Positions 1 through 9,870 are shown, counted from the stretch's first letter. The stretch is DNA of 64,000 nucleotides from Doryteuthis pealeii (GCA_023376005.1 CM042176.1:12647194-12711193); one strand, 5' to 3'. Program-made: numbers and translations. Notes: generated by a model from the letters alone, not told the origin.

Positions 1-317
1 TTTTGCACAAAATTCTCAACATGCACAACCCAGAATTCAACAGATTTTTAAAATGTCTGATTCATCAAAATAATTTTCAAGAGTCTTTGCGTGTACATAA
101 GAGGTCGACTGACATTTTGGATTTGAAATTTAAAACTTTTAAAAATATCCAACAAAATGTGCGAACAATTAGTCTGTAAACATAAGAATTTATTCATCAG
201 GGTACTAATTATCAAATGAGATTTTAACAACCCCCAAAGGGAATTTTCAACTGCAAGACACTTTTTGGCAAAAGACACTATTAAAAGGACACACGAACCT
301 GTTGAATTCCTATTGTA

Positions 318-410
318 TGTATTTACCCAACCCCTCCGCAGAATGTGACACAAGGTCAATTTTTAAGCAGACTTTAACAGGTTTAAGTTCAGTTTTCTGT
401 TGAAATTTTG
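318..410 (-). repeat. SINE family B, 3' fragment
   Basis: Reads on the minus strand as the 3' part of the tRNA-headed SINE that recurs through the window. It has the (TA)-rich end, 'ccaacccctccgca', and 'aatgtgacacaaggtcaa'. The tRNA head is missing, so this is a truncated or decayed copy. The flanking 1-317 and 411-600 hold no gene that I can support. Confidence 0.6.
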
Positions 411-602
411 GATCAGGTCTCCAATAAGCACCCTAGCTTCTCAAGCTAATGAAAGGTTCACATTTTAACTTGTCACCGGTAAGATACACAGTGGAATAGC
501 CCAACCTGCTATTTAAACCACCTACCAACTCTGAATACTCAGAACAGATTCATCTGGCAACACAGTTGAATACTGATCACCTTATACAAATTTGGGCCGA
601 CG

Positions 603-745
603 GTGTGTTTAGCTATTTAAAAATGATTGTCAAAGTGTGAAGTGTTTAGCTATTTAAAATGATTGTCAAAGTGTCTATTTAAAATGATTGTCAAAGTGAA
701 GTGTTTAGCTATTGAAGTGTGCTATTTAAAATGAAAATGAAAATT
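603..745. repeat. Short minisatellite, irregular ~25-50 bp units
   Basis: Units built on 'agctatttaaaatgattg' and 'tcaaagtg' are repeated three to four times with internal deletions. A further related piece is near 800-815. Nothing suggests coding. Confidence 0.65.
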
Positions 746-1197
746 TATAAATTTGGCTCTGAAAACATTGCTATAGTAAATAAGTATGCAGTGTTTACCT
801 GTTTAAAATGATTGTAAAGATACTTTTTTTGTGTGTATCATATATAATAGGAGACCATAATTGATTTCAGTATAAAATAATCCAATAAGTATTGACATGA
901 CATAAAACCAATCAACCAATGCATTAAGGGGAGATAATCTAATCACTTTTCCATCTATAAATTCATGGTTCACAGCACAAGAATATTCTATGTCACATGA
1001 CTCGCTTTTATTGAATGACACCGTTCATCGATTCATTCCACTGAACAATTTTCACAGCAGGGACACAGCAAGAATGGAGAGCTGTTCAAGCAAGGTGTAT
1101 AGTACACAACTAACAGAAGTAGCCAGTCCATAACTGGACTAAAAGGATTTTAGGAACATCAGTGAGTGAGAGAGTAAGAGAGAAGAGAGGGGTAAGT

Positions 1198-2040
1198 TTG
1201 GTTTGGTATAGTTTGTTATACAGCATATCAACTTCAGTGGGTCATCTAATTCCAATAAAGTTTTTAAATAAAGTCATTCTTAATGGATACCCAATTTTTT
1301 TAATAAATACATTTTTTCTATTTAACCTGTTGGGCCAGGTTAGCTCAGTTGGTAGAGTGTTCGGCTAGAAACCGCAAGGTTCCTAGTTCCATACCGGCCC
1401 TCGCCAACTCAGTGTATGAGTAGCACAGTGATTTGTGCGGTAAAGTAATGAGCTGATAGTAGGTGTGGCGCTCCACATCAGACGCAAATGCAATCTCCTT
1501 GGTCTAGCGCTAGCAAAAAGGGGATAGACTCCCTCGCTGATTGGCTGATACTGACCGTAAGCTACCCCGATGACTATTTTTATTTAACCCATAAATGGGA
1601 CCCTAACAGGTACTACCACTCCAGGTCAGAGTGGACCAGGGAGCAATGGTGATGAAAGAGTGCTCCACATTCCCCAAACCTCCAAAACTGGAACCTCACC
1701 ATCAGATAGAGTTTAATGTCATTCTGAGGACATGTAGACCCTCAGCCACCTCCTTCTAGCACCCATATGATAAAAAGGATTGAAGCAATCATATAGGCGC
1801 TAGGGCTTGATGTGACCAGATGATTGATTGGATAAGCCTTTCTGACCGCCCATCTAGCCTAAGCAAGGGTCTAAGTGGAGTGTTGCATGTCATGGACTGC
1901 TCATCCACCAAGACTGTGTCTTTAAGCATCACGGGTCGCCACTCACAGCCAACAGGTGGCCCCATTGGGGGAGTCTTATCCCTCTGCAGAGGTGCATGCA
2001 TTCTAACGCCCCAGCCGACAGGGGGAAGAGAGGGTAAGAG
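1198..2040 (-). repeat. Family C retroelement-like repeat, split by a SINE
   Basis: This is one of several ~600 bp copies of an unclassified repeat, labelled family C. Its sense strand is minus, because its 3' end is the shared tail (plus-strand reading 'cagcatatcaacttcagtgg' at the left edge). The copy runs 1198-1327, is interrupted by SINE A at 1328-1580, and resumes to about 2040 with the conserved 'aacaggtactaccactcc' and 'gtggccccattgggggag' blocks. A minus-strand open frame of ~70 codons (1789-2001) resembles frames in the 44.2 kb and 62 kb copies, but has no domain I recognise. Confidence 0.75.
1328..1580 (+). repeat. SINE family A (tRNA-derived), nested, with target duplication
   Basis: The head is tRNA-like: A box 'tagctcagttggtagag' and B-box region 'ggttcctagttccatacc', as expected of a Pol III promoter. 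The body runs to 'gctaccccgatgac'. The element sits inside family C. The 9-bp target-site duplication 'tatttaacc' is seen at 1319-1327 and 1581-1589, which fixes the insertion boundaries and shows family C is older. It is non-coding and would need LINE machinery in trans. Confidence 0.85.
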
Positions 2041-2309
2041 TTGGGCAAGAAGGAAATAAGTTTACTAATTGCTTATGAAATTGAAAAAAAAAAAAAAGAT
2101 TGCTAAGAATTTGCATATTACAATGTTTGTCTATTTTAGAAATTTTTTTTGTTTACATTTAAAATATCATTTTAAAAATGTAACCCTAAACTCGTGAGTG
2201 TTTTGAAACATAATTTCATTTTTCTAAAAACTTTTTTTGCACATATGAAAGAATTTAAATCCATTTCTTATTTTTTTTTTGTTCAGTTAAAGTGATAAAA
2301 ATAAGTAAC

Positions 2310-2495
2310 TTGGCATTACAAGTTGGGTTATTTTATGCTGAAGATATTGTTTTATTCATTCTTGTTAGGTATTAATAATTACATTTTTAACTCAATTTTT
2401 TTGTAAATACATTTTTTAAAAACTTATTTTCTTCTATTTAACCCATAGATGAGACCCTAACAAAGTCAGGGTGAACCTGGGAGTAATTACGTTCT
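2310..2495 (-). repeat. Family C fragment
   Basis: Contains the degraded tail ('gttgggttattttatgctga') followed by 'tttaacccatagatgagacc', the same order as in full family C copies. The stretch 2041-2310 is AT-rich with no recognisable element. Confidence 0.6.
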
Positions 2496-2711
2496 CTGCA
2501 CCTCTATCTAAGAATTCTTTCTCTCTCTTTCTCTTGCCAATCCCATTTTCAAAAACTCTAACCATTACACAAAGTGTGCCTCCTCAAGGCGAGTATACTA
2601 AACCTTTTTCATAAATTCATTCTCTGTATCTTCTATTACCATTTAATATGTCACATATTTTAGCACCTCTAAGTATTCTGTCTCTCTCTTGGTGATTCCA
2701 TTTATAATGAC

Positions 2712-2954
2712 TATAACCGTTTAGGCTAGAAACCACAAGGTTCCTAGTTCGATACCGGTCCTCGCCAACTCAGCGTATGAGTAGCACAGGGATCTGTGCG
2801 GTAAAGTAGGAGCTGATGGTAGGTGTGGCGCTCCACCTCATATGCTAAAACAATCTCCTTGGTCTAGTGCTATTGAAAAGGGGATAGACTCCCTCGCTGA
2901 CTGGCTGATACGACTTTAGGCCGCCCCGTCGACTTTACTTTACTTATAACCGTT
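2712..2954 (+). repeat. SINE family A with 10-bp target duplication
   Basis: A 5'-shortened SINE A copy: 'ggctagaaaccacaagg', B box 'ggttcctagttcgatacc', full body and a (ACTT)-type tail. It is bounded by the duplication 'tataaccgtt' at 2712-2721 and 2945-2954. The flanking host sequence is itself the second copy of a diverged direct repeat. The first copy (about 2515-2605) has no insertion and acts as an empty site. Confidence 0.85.
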
Positions 2955-3138
2955 ACGCTAAGTGAGCCTCCTCAAAGTGAATATATTTAGGATCAGTAGG
3001 TAAAGTGCTACTGTCTTTTTTTACATTTCCTAAAAGAAGTGGGATTGTACTCAAGAATATGAGTAATTGAATAGTTAAAATCTATACATATACATATTTT
3101 TCTCTACCAAATTACCGCTACGAATCCAAAACTTAGTT

Positions 3139-3183
3139 TGGCATTAAATGACCCACCGAGGTTGATATGCCGTAAAACAAAAC
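3139..3183 (+). repeat. Stand-alone copy of the shared 3' tail
   Basis: The ~45-bp tail 'ggcattaaatgacccaccga' plus 'ggttgatatgccgtaaaac' appears here without a recognisable body. It is the same tail that ends the 5S-derived SINEs and family C. The surrounding 2960-3660 shows no gene. Confidence 0.75.
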
Positions 3184-3669
3184 AAACAATACTGTTTTTA
3201 TTTCCAATAGTTTCTAAAAATAGATCTAAGAAAATTGGTCTTTTTTTTCTCTGACAAATAAGTAAAACATTTTTCCTGCCCCAGTTTGGGTGTGGTCACC
3301 TTTGGCCCAAATTTAACGAAGATATGCTGGTGCATTGATTTGACTGTTCATAACCAATTAGAACGAATAAAAATCTTTGCGGATCTCCATCAAGAAGATA
3401 AAATTCTGATATGTTGAAATCTGCAACCCTGGGAAGGCAGAGAGGATTTTAATTGATGTACTGTCTCGATCATACGAATAAGAAATAATACAGGAAAACC
3501 CTCGAGAGCCATAATGGATTTTTTTTTCTTTCTTTTTACTAATTAGGGGGTCTATTTTCAATTAAGCTGAAAGTACACTACCCAGAAGACTAGTTAACCA
3601 GTTAGAAATTTTATCTCTCTCGAAGGGAAATCTTGTACCCAGTATTCATTTACTAAGTTTGGCACAAGG

Positions 3670-3790
3670 CTATAACAATTGAGCACCCAGTGAGAATCAA
3701 ACTCACTTGTAGTCATTCACAAAGCTTAATTCGATATGGCACAATGCCAGGAATTATAGGGCACCCGGTGAGAATCAAACTCACTAGTAT
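3670..3790 (-). repeat. Two tRNA-like SINE pieces (family I)
   Basis: The plus strand shows 'gagaatcaaactcact' twice, about 83 bp apart. On the minus strand this is a T-arm/B box (agtgagtttgattctc) followed by a body. The better copy at 40500-40590 has both A and B boxes. These are not intact tRNA genes: no acceptor stem pairs. Confidence 0.55.
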
Positions 3791-3977
3791 GTATTTACTA
3801 ACCCCCTTGCACAAGAAGGATGTGACAATCTTTAAGTTTGAATTTTCCTTCCCCTAGACTGGTTGCCATACCAAGGTTGAAGAGCCTAGTCCGCCCTAAT
3901 ATTCAGCCATAGTTGGAGGGAGAATAGTTGGATTCATACCATTCTCAAGGGTATTAGTACCATATGAAATTAAGTGT
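3785..3977 (-). repeat. SINE family B, partial
   Basis: Carries the family B landmarks in minus orientation: 'ctagactggttgccatacc', 'tggagggagaatagttggat', 'aagggtattagtaccat'. The tRNA head is absent. Confidence 0.65.
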
Positions 3978-4080
3978 ACAATTTCAAGAAAGTTGATAAA
4001 GATTACCCTCTTTGATTTTGCTATCCAAACTAACGAGTAAAATTCAGTCTCGGAAAAAAATTCCTATTTTGTGCTTTCGG

Positions 4081-4375
4081 CTGTTTGAAGCAAAATACTG
4101 TTTTAAATTGCAGTAATGGTAAAAAAATAATTCAATGGATAAAAACACATTGAAATTATATATATATATATAGAAAGCTTATTATACTTTCTTTCCAACC
4201 ATATGAATATTTTTAAGATTGGATCAGCTGTTTGAAGCAAAATACTGTTTTAAATTGCAGTAATCGTAAAAAAAATAATTCAATGGATAAAAACACATTG
4301 AAATTATATATATATATATAGAAAGCTTATTATACTTTCTTTCCAACCATATGAATATTTTTAAGATTGGATCAG
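4081..4375. repeat. Recent 147-bp direct duplication
   Basis: Two almost identical copies start at 4081 and 4228 with 'ctgtttgaagcaaaatactg'. Each contains a short (TA)n tract and 'ttccaaccatatgaat'. They differ by only one or two bases, so the duplication is recent or reflects assembly. Confidence 0.85.
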
Positions 4376-4459
4376 AAATACTTCAGAAATTGTGAATTAA
4401 ACCGATTAAGGTTCAAATTTTTCAATGTCCACCGATTTTAGCAAAAGTGCTTGTAATGC

Positions 4460-4655
4460 TATTAACAGGTTTTAATTCAGAGTTTTCATTCTCCTAGACC
4501 AAAAGCCATGCCAAGGTTAAAGAGCTCAGTCTGCCCTACTATTTACTCATAGCTTGAGAGAGAATAGTTGGATGTATACCTTTCCCAAACATTAATGCTA
4601 TGTGAAATGCAACCAGCCTCATCCGGGATTTCAACTTGTGTCGCGGTGTTCATTT
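4460..4655 (-). repeat. SINE family B, partial
   Basis: Minus-strand family B body ('cagtctgccctactattta', 'acctttcccaaacattaatg'), running into a degenerate B box near 4620-4640. It lies directly left of the 30-bp minisatellite. Confidence 0.6.
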
Positions 4656-4732
4656 TCTATGACAATAACCATTACACTACCAGTTTCTATTCAATTAATA
4701 CTAAACAATACCAAACTATACAAAGAGGTACT

Positions 4733-4947
4733 CTCCACTCTCCAGATCAACACAACTGGAGCCTCTCCAAATCAACACAACTGGAGCCTCCCCACTCTCC
4801 AGATCAACACAACTGGAGCCTCCCCACTCTCCAGATCAACACAACTGGAGCCTCTCCCAAATCAACACAACTGGAGCTTCCTCACTCTCCAGATCAACGC
4901 AACTGGAGCCTCTCCACTCTCTCTCTCTAGATCAACACAACTGGAGC
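4733..4947. repeat. 30-bp minisatellite, copy 1
   Basis: About seven units of 'agatcaacacaactggagcc' plus 'tccccactctcc', with length variation. Both local open frames (SPDQHNWSL-like repeats) are translations of the minisatellite and are not taken as genes. The array and its right flank to ~5120 recur at 9153-9585. Confidence 0.9.
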
Positions 4948-5092
4948 CTTAATATCAGATATAGTTTAGTGCTATAACCAGAACACTCCTTTTGTATGTG
5001 TATGTCGGGGGGGAGGGGATACTCCTCTGCTGGGGATACAGTCAGTATACTTCTAAGCCCTACCAAGAGCAAGGAGTTTATGTGGGAATTAA

Positions 5093-5590
5093 GGAGGCTA
5101 ATGGTTAGAGTCATAGGAAATGGACAAGTCAGGCTGAAAGCACTAGTTCCCAATAGATCCCCAAAGTTAAGCAGCCATGAGACGGTTCAATATTTAATTG
5201 GGTAACCACTTAAGCAACGGTGGGTACTGTTAGCAACCCGAGTCCTTTGTTTATCAAAATGACTTGATTCGGTATGAATGGACCAGAAAAGTGTTCCCGA
5301 TAGATCACTGAAGTTAAGCAGCCATGGGACGGTTCAATGATTAATTGGGTGACCACTTAAGCAACGGTGGGTACTGTTAGCAACCCGAGTCCTTTGTTTA
5401 TCAAAATGACTTGATTCGGTATGAAAGGACCAGAAAAGTGTTCCCACTAGATCCCCAAAGTTAAGCAGCCATGAGACAGTTCAATACTTAATTGGGTGAC
5501 CACTTAAGCAACAGCAGGTACAGTAAGCAGCCTGAGTCCTTTGTTTATCATTAAATGACCCAAAAGAGTTGATATGCTGTAAAACAAAAA
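5093..5590 (+). repeat. tRNA-SINE head joined to three tandem 5S-rRNA-derived SINE units
   Basis: 5093-5122 is the start of a family B tRNA head ('aatggttagagtcatagg'). At 'aaatggac' it switches into 5S-rRNA-like sequence. Three ~160-bp units follow, each with the 5S internal promoter landmarks 'aaagttaagcagccatgag' and 'attgggtgaccacttaagc' (5S box A 'agttaagca' and box C 'gggtgacc'). Only the last unit has the shared tail ('gagttgatatgctgtaaaac'). This matches the 5S-derived SINE3 class. It is non-coding. Confidence 0.8.
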
Positions 5591-5928
5591 CAATCATTCA
5601 GGCCATGAACCTCTAAATTACCAACCCACTGCTTTAACCATTGACCTAAACTTCCTAGTATTCCTACTACTACTACTGTTGTACATAACGAAGTGCAAGT
5701 GAACTTTTAATAAATTTCTCTGCTCGTTATGACCAGCCAGTTGACTGGTTCATTATTATCTGCCTATTTGACTCTGAAATAATTAAAATCCAATAATATA
5801 TCAAATCGGTTATTTTTAAATTGAACATTCAAGAAGGAAATTAATCACCATAAAGAAAATCATTTTTTTTTCTTCTTTTATGGAAGAAGCTATTTTATGC
5901 ATTCTTGAGTTCACTGAACTTTTGGATA

Positions 5929-5970
<42 letters not shown>
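5929..5970. repeat. (TA)n microsatellite
   Basis: About 20 uninterrupted TA dinucleotides abutting the inverted repeat at 5971. The stretch 5590-5930 holds no gene that I can see. Confidence 0.95.
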
Positions 5971-5973
<3 letters not shown>

Positions 5974-6187
5974 GGAGAATATGTGCTTAATTGAAGTCGA
6001 ACCTAATTTTTGAAAGTTAATTCATTAATAATTAATTAGGCGGGATTTACCTATTTAAATGTAAGGCTAAACAAATCGAGAAATTAGCCTTACATTTAAA
6101 TAGGTAAATCCCACCTAATTAATTATTAATGAATTAACTTTCAAAAATTAGGTTCGACTTCAATTAAGCACATATTCTCCCAAATAT
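5971..6187. repeat. Perfect-looking ~100-bp inverted repeat (element H ends)
   Basis: The left arm begins 'ttgggagaatatgtgcttaa' and the right arm ends 'ttaagcacatattctcccaa'. The loop is a dozen or so bases near 6076-6088. The arms are the 3' part of element H in opposite orientations, so this is two copies head-to-head. Confidence 0.9.
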
Positions 6188-6615
6188 TGTTGGCTGAAAA
6201 TAGCCATATCACAAACATCGTCTGTTTGTTTTCTTCTCGTAAGTTCGTGTAGAGGTCACTTAAGAGGAATATAAACACCTACTACTTAACAAAACGAAGA
6301 AATCTTGCTAAGTCCGTTTGGTGTGGAGGTAAGATGCTTGCTTGTCAATTTGACAGACAGGTTTCAAATCACACACGGGGCGGTCTTCGTATCTGATGAG
6401 GCCTAATAGGCCGAAATGTACATACAGAGATTGATTTTTCTCGATTTGTTTAGCCTTACATTTAAATAGTAAATCCTCCTAATTAATTATTAATGAATTA
6501 ACTTTCAAAAAATTAGGTTCGACTTCAATTAAGCACATATTCTCCCAAATATTGTCGGCTGAAAATAGCCATATCACAAACATCGTCTGTTTGTTTACTT
6601 CTCATATATGAGAAG
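6080..6615 (+). repeat. Element H: tandem tRNA-headed unit with hammerhead-like core
   Basis: The block starting 'tagccttacatttaaatag' occurs at ~6086 and again at ~6451, so the element repeats with a ~366-bp period (one full unit and one partial). Within the unit are a tRNA-like head (A-box-like 'tggtgtggaggtaag', B-box-like 'ggtttcaaatcac', 6319-6373), the hammerhead-like core at 6393-6424, and the conserved 3' region ending near 'ctgtttgtttacttctc'. Mirror copies are at 30765-31030 and 47990-48235. Tandem dimers with hammerheads are typical of Penelope-like pLTRs and retrozymes. Confidence 0.7.
6393..6424 (+). ncRNA. Hammerhead ribozyme-like core (type I), stem I incomplete
   Basis: Seen directly: CTGATGA (6393-6399); stem II GGCC/GGCC closing TAATA (6400-6412); GAA (6413-6415); then A-U...A-U (6416-6423), which can form a two-pair stem III round GTAC; then A (6424) as the cleavage-site H17. 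The 3' stem I strand CAGAG follows at 6425. The matching 5' strand CTCTG is missing here but is present in the mirror copy at 48088-48092, directly before CTGATGAG. Each genomic copy is therefore broken in a different place, while the family consensus would be complete. Activity is an inference. Confidence 0.55.
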
Positions 6616-6856
6616 AAAATATTTTAAAAATATAACAAACACAGGATGTTATGATCAGGGGAAACAATTTTATGTGTCAATACTTAAGCATTTCGGTATA
6701 TTGTACCATCTTCAGGACACTGTTAAGTAATGTTTATGTAAGGGACAGAATGAAAGATGTTAAGTGTATAGTGAATGTGTGAATATGGTGTTATTAACTG
6801 TTAATTTTTATATGCGTGTTTTTATATTGTTGGATTAATTTCCTTACAGTATTTCC

Positions 6857-6892
<36 letters not shown>
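6857..6892. repeat. (TA)n microsatellite
   Basis: Two (TA)n runs separated by 'tt'. From 6616 to 7220 I see otherwise only AT-rich unique sequence and a hairpin at 6689-6720 ('ggtata'/'tatacc' next to the motif 'catttcgg'). Confidence 0.9.
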
Positions 6893-6894
<2 letters not shown>

Positions 6895-7224
6895 GTTAGT
6901 TGAAAATGGAAATGAATCCGATGATATGTTGAAGATAAATAAAGGAAAGAAAATCTTGAATGGATAAATTGATTTAATATGAGTTTACTAACATGTGTTT
7001 TGGCCAGGAGTTTATTCATGTACACATATATTCTATTTATCATTATTTTTTATTTTATTTTATATTTTAAATAATAAGCAGGACCTGCTAGTAATAATAA
7101 TAAATACATATCTTCCAAGTGTAGATCTCACTGCCAGGTGTTCAGGATAACAGAGATAATAAAATGGTCAGTTAAAGACACTTGGACACCAAAAAATGAT
7201 TCTCATTCAACGAATGGATATCAA

Positions 7225-7300
7225 GATGCTGATAGGTATGCGTTCTGCATCCCTGATGCACAAAAATCTAAAAGACACAGTAAAATCATATCCATGCGTC
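7225..7300 (+). repeat. Dispersed ~75-bp repeat, shared with 26175-26275
   Basis: 'gatgctgataggta', 'gcacaaaaatctaaaag' and 'agtaaaatcatatcc' recur in the same order on the minus strand at 26175-26275. Identity unknown. 7300-8600 holds a (GT)n tract at 7711-7731 and AT-rich sequence, with no supportable gene. Confidence 0.55.
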
Positions 7301-8613
7301 CCAGTGTCTTTCTTTTTTCTTCCCTCACCATTTCAAGCTAACTGTAAATACATTTCAATAGTTTCTTAGAAACGAATTAAACAGGATAGGTTACAAGGTA
7401 GGAGTTAGACAGCTTTAGTTGGGACCCCTAAATTTTCCTGGGACTCATTCTTTTAAAAAAATTTAATTTAAATTTTTAAAAGGGTTTTATAATTTGCTTG
7501 AAGCATTGTGTTTATGTTGGTTTGGTGGTTGGTTTTGAAGGCTATCACAATGCAAGTGTAAAGAAAAATAAGGTAACTATGGTGTTGTTTGTTAACCTGT
7601 GATTTATTCTTAATATTTCGAGATAAAAATCTCTTCTACAGAAGATCTCCGGAACTGAAGTTGTTGCTAGTGGCTGTCCATTTGGTTCTGTCTCATGCCT
7701 TCCAAACTGTGTGTGTGTGTGTGTGTGTGTCTGTTCAACAGTTTCTGATTATAATTCCAGATCTGGCTCACCCTCTAAGCATAAACTTTTTAATTTTTTA
7801 ATTTAAATTAATAAATATAAATTAATATTTTTTTAAATTCAAATTTAAATTTTTTAGATTTAAATTCATTGAAATCAAATATGTGTGTCCCAGGACGCAC
7901 TAAATCAAAAAGCTATCAGCATCACTGGGATATGCTACATTACGTGCCCATTTTTTCGTTTTTTAGTGCCAAATCAACTCTTTTTAAAAACTATTTTAAA
8001 AACTGCTGATTTTGCCCCAGGTCAATAGCGTAAGCTAAGAGGTGGGGGGGGGCGATTAAGGACGGTGGGGATCTGCCCCAGGCAGCATACACACTCTAAC
8101 TACGTCACTGCATAAATCTTAACAACCAGCTAGAGTGAAGTCTGTGCAAAAAGAACAGTGTTAGTTATTGATTCGTCTAATATAAACTACCAGATTTCCA
8201 TACACATATAAAAAAAAAAAAGATAGAAGAGAATTTCAGAGAAACCCTTATATTTATTTTCAATAAATAACACAACGCACACATTTTGATTTAAAGCCAA
8301 AAAGAACCACTTGAACAATGATCTGTAACAAAGAGAGAACATTTTAAAAATATAAAATCTTAAACTCATGAGAGAAATTAATAACAGCTTCGAATAATTC
8401 CAAAAACAAAATATCTGTGTATCAAGAGACTGTGTCTGTTTTTCTTTTTTTTTTTTCTTTTTAAATCTTACGGTTATGATAGCAATTAATTACAACTTTA
8501 GATTTTGGTTTGATTTATTTGGTTAATGGCCTATCAACTCTCTATGGGTTATTTAATGCCAAAATTTAATTCATTTCTAAATGTTTGATTATAATCATAA
8601 ATAGTTATATTTC

Positions 8614-8745
8614 GGGGGGGGGGGTCGGGTCGGTTAAAATTCTATGAAAAATCAATTAAGAGTCAAATTTTCACGAAAATGTTGATACTTATTCACCTAA
8701 AATATTTTAGCGGAAATATTTTTTTAATAGGTTGCCCCCCCCCCC
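8614..8745. repeat. G11 / C11 inverted homopolymer pair
   Basis: A run of 11 G (8614-8624) and a run of 11 C (8735-8745) flank 110 bp of AT-rich DNA. They could pair as a long-loop hairpin. The ends of a decayed TIR element are possible, since 'tttcat'/'atgaaa' also pair loosely nearby. Confidence 0.7.
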
Positions 8746-8857
8746 TTCATTTTATGAAATTAAAACAACATACCCATCTATGGTTAAATAGAAAACATGA
8801 GTTGATAAACAAAATTGTATTATCCATTAAGAATTGATTTATTTCAAAACTTTATTG

Positions 8858-8908
8858 GCATTAAATAACCCACTGAGGTTGATATGCTGCAAAACAAAAT
8901 AAACTAAA
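8858..8908 (+). repeat. Stand-alone shared 3' tail
   Basis: 'ggcattaaataacccactga' followed by 'ggttgatatgctgcaaaac'. There is no recognisable body upstream. Confidence 0.7.
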
Positions 8909-9152
8909 CCAATCAAACAAAATATCTTTTACTTGTATGATTTTAAAATTTTTCTATAAAGATAAGAGTCTGAATAATTATATCAGAAATTTTTAGAAAT
9001 ATTTTGAAGGTCTCTACTGTCGTAAAACAAAACAAATATCTCAGTGGAGTGGAATGAATATGATGCTTTTTAAGTAAGTAATAATTCTTTTAAAAATATT
9101 AAATATTTTATTTATTTAATTTTCCCATCTCTCAGGCAATATCCTTTAAAAT

Positions 9153-9406
9153 TTATTGAGCCTCCCCACTCTCCAGATCAACACAACTGGAGCCTCCCCA
9201 CTCTACAGATCAACACAACTGGAGCCTCTCCAGATTAACACAACTGGAGCCTCTACAGATCAACGCAACTGGAGCCTCCCCACTCTCCAGATCAACACAA
9301 CTGGAGCTTCCCCACTCTCCAGATCAACAACTGGAGCTTCCCCACTCTCCAGATCAACACAACTGGAGCCTCTCCACTCTCTCTCCAGATCAACACAACT
9401 GGAGCC
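9153..9406. repeat. 30-bp minisatellite, copy 2
   Basis: Eight or so units of the same 'acacaactggagcc' minisatellite as at 4733. It is followed by the same right flank ('atcagatagtttagtgctat', then 'ctcctctgctggggatacag'). The two loci are therefore duplicates of one segment. The translated repeat is not a gene. Confidence 0.9.
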
Positions 9407-9552
9407 TTAATATCAGATAGTTTAGTGCTATAACCAGGACACCCCTTTTGTGTGTGTATGTGTATGTCGGGGGGGGGGGACTCCTCTGCTGGGGATACAG
9501 TCAGTATATTCTAAGCCCTACCAAGAGCAAGGAGTTTATATGTGGGAATTAA

Positions 9553-9817
9553 GGAGGCTAATGGTTAGAGTCGTAGGAAATGGACTCGTCACCCGAGTTT
9601 AATTCCTGGACAAGGCTGTTTACATTTCACATGGCACTAATACCATTGGGAAAGGTATGAATCCAATTCTCCCTCCAGTTATGGGTAAATAGCAGGGCAG
9701 ACTGAACTCTTTAACCATGGTTAGGTAAACAGTCTAGAAGAAAAACTCTGAATTCAAACCTGTTAAACCCCACTTAAGAAATTGACCTTGTGTCACATCC
9801 TGCTCGTACAGAGGGGT

Positions 9818-9820
<3 letters not shown>
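9553..9820 (+). repeat. SINE family B, full length
   Basis: tRNA-like head with A box 'taatggttagagtcgtagg' and B box 'gagtttaattcctgg'. Body landmarks are 'ttgggaaaggtatgaatcc' and 'gggcagactgaactcttta'. The 3' end 'acatcctgctcgtacagagg' leads directly into (GT)n(TA)n. This is the complete version of the segment that is interrupted at 5122. Confidence 0.85.

Positions 9821-9870
<50 letters not shown>
9819..9870. repeat. (GT)n(TA)n microsatellite on a SINE tail
   Basis: About 11 GT then 15 TA units, beginning exactly where SINE B ends. The same position carries (TA)n in other B copies. Confidence 0.95.

Noticed and set aside
1336..1400. A tRNA gene
   Set aside because: Good A and B boxes but no pairing acceptor or anticodon arms, and the sequence continues into a SINE body present seven times.
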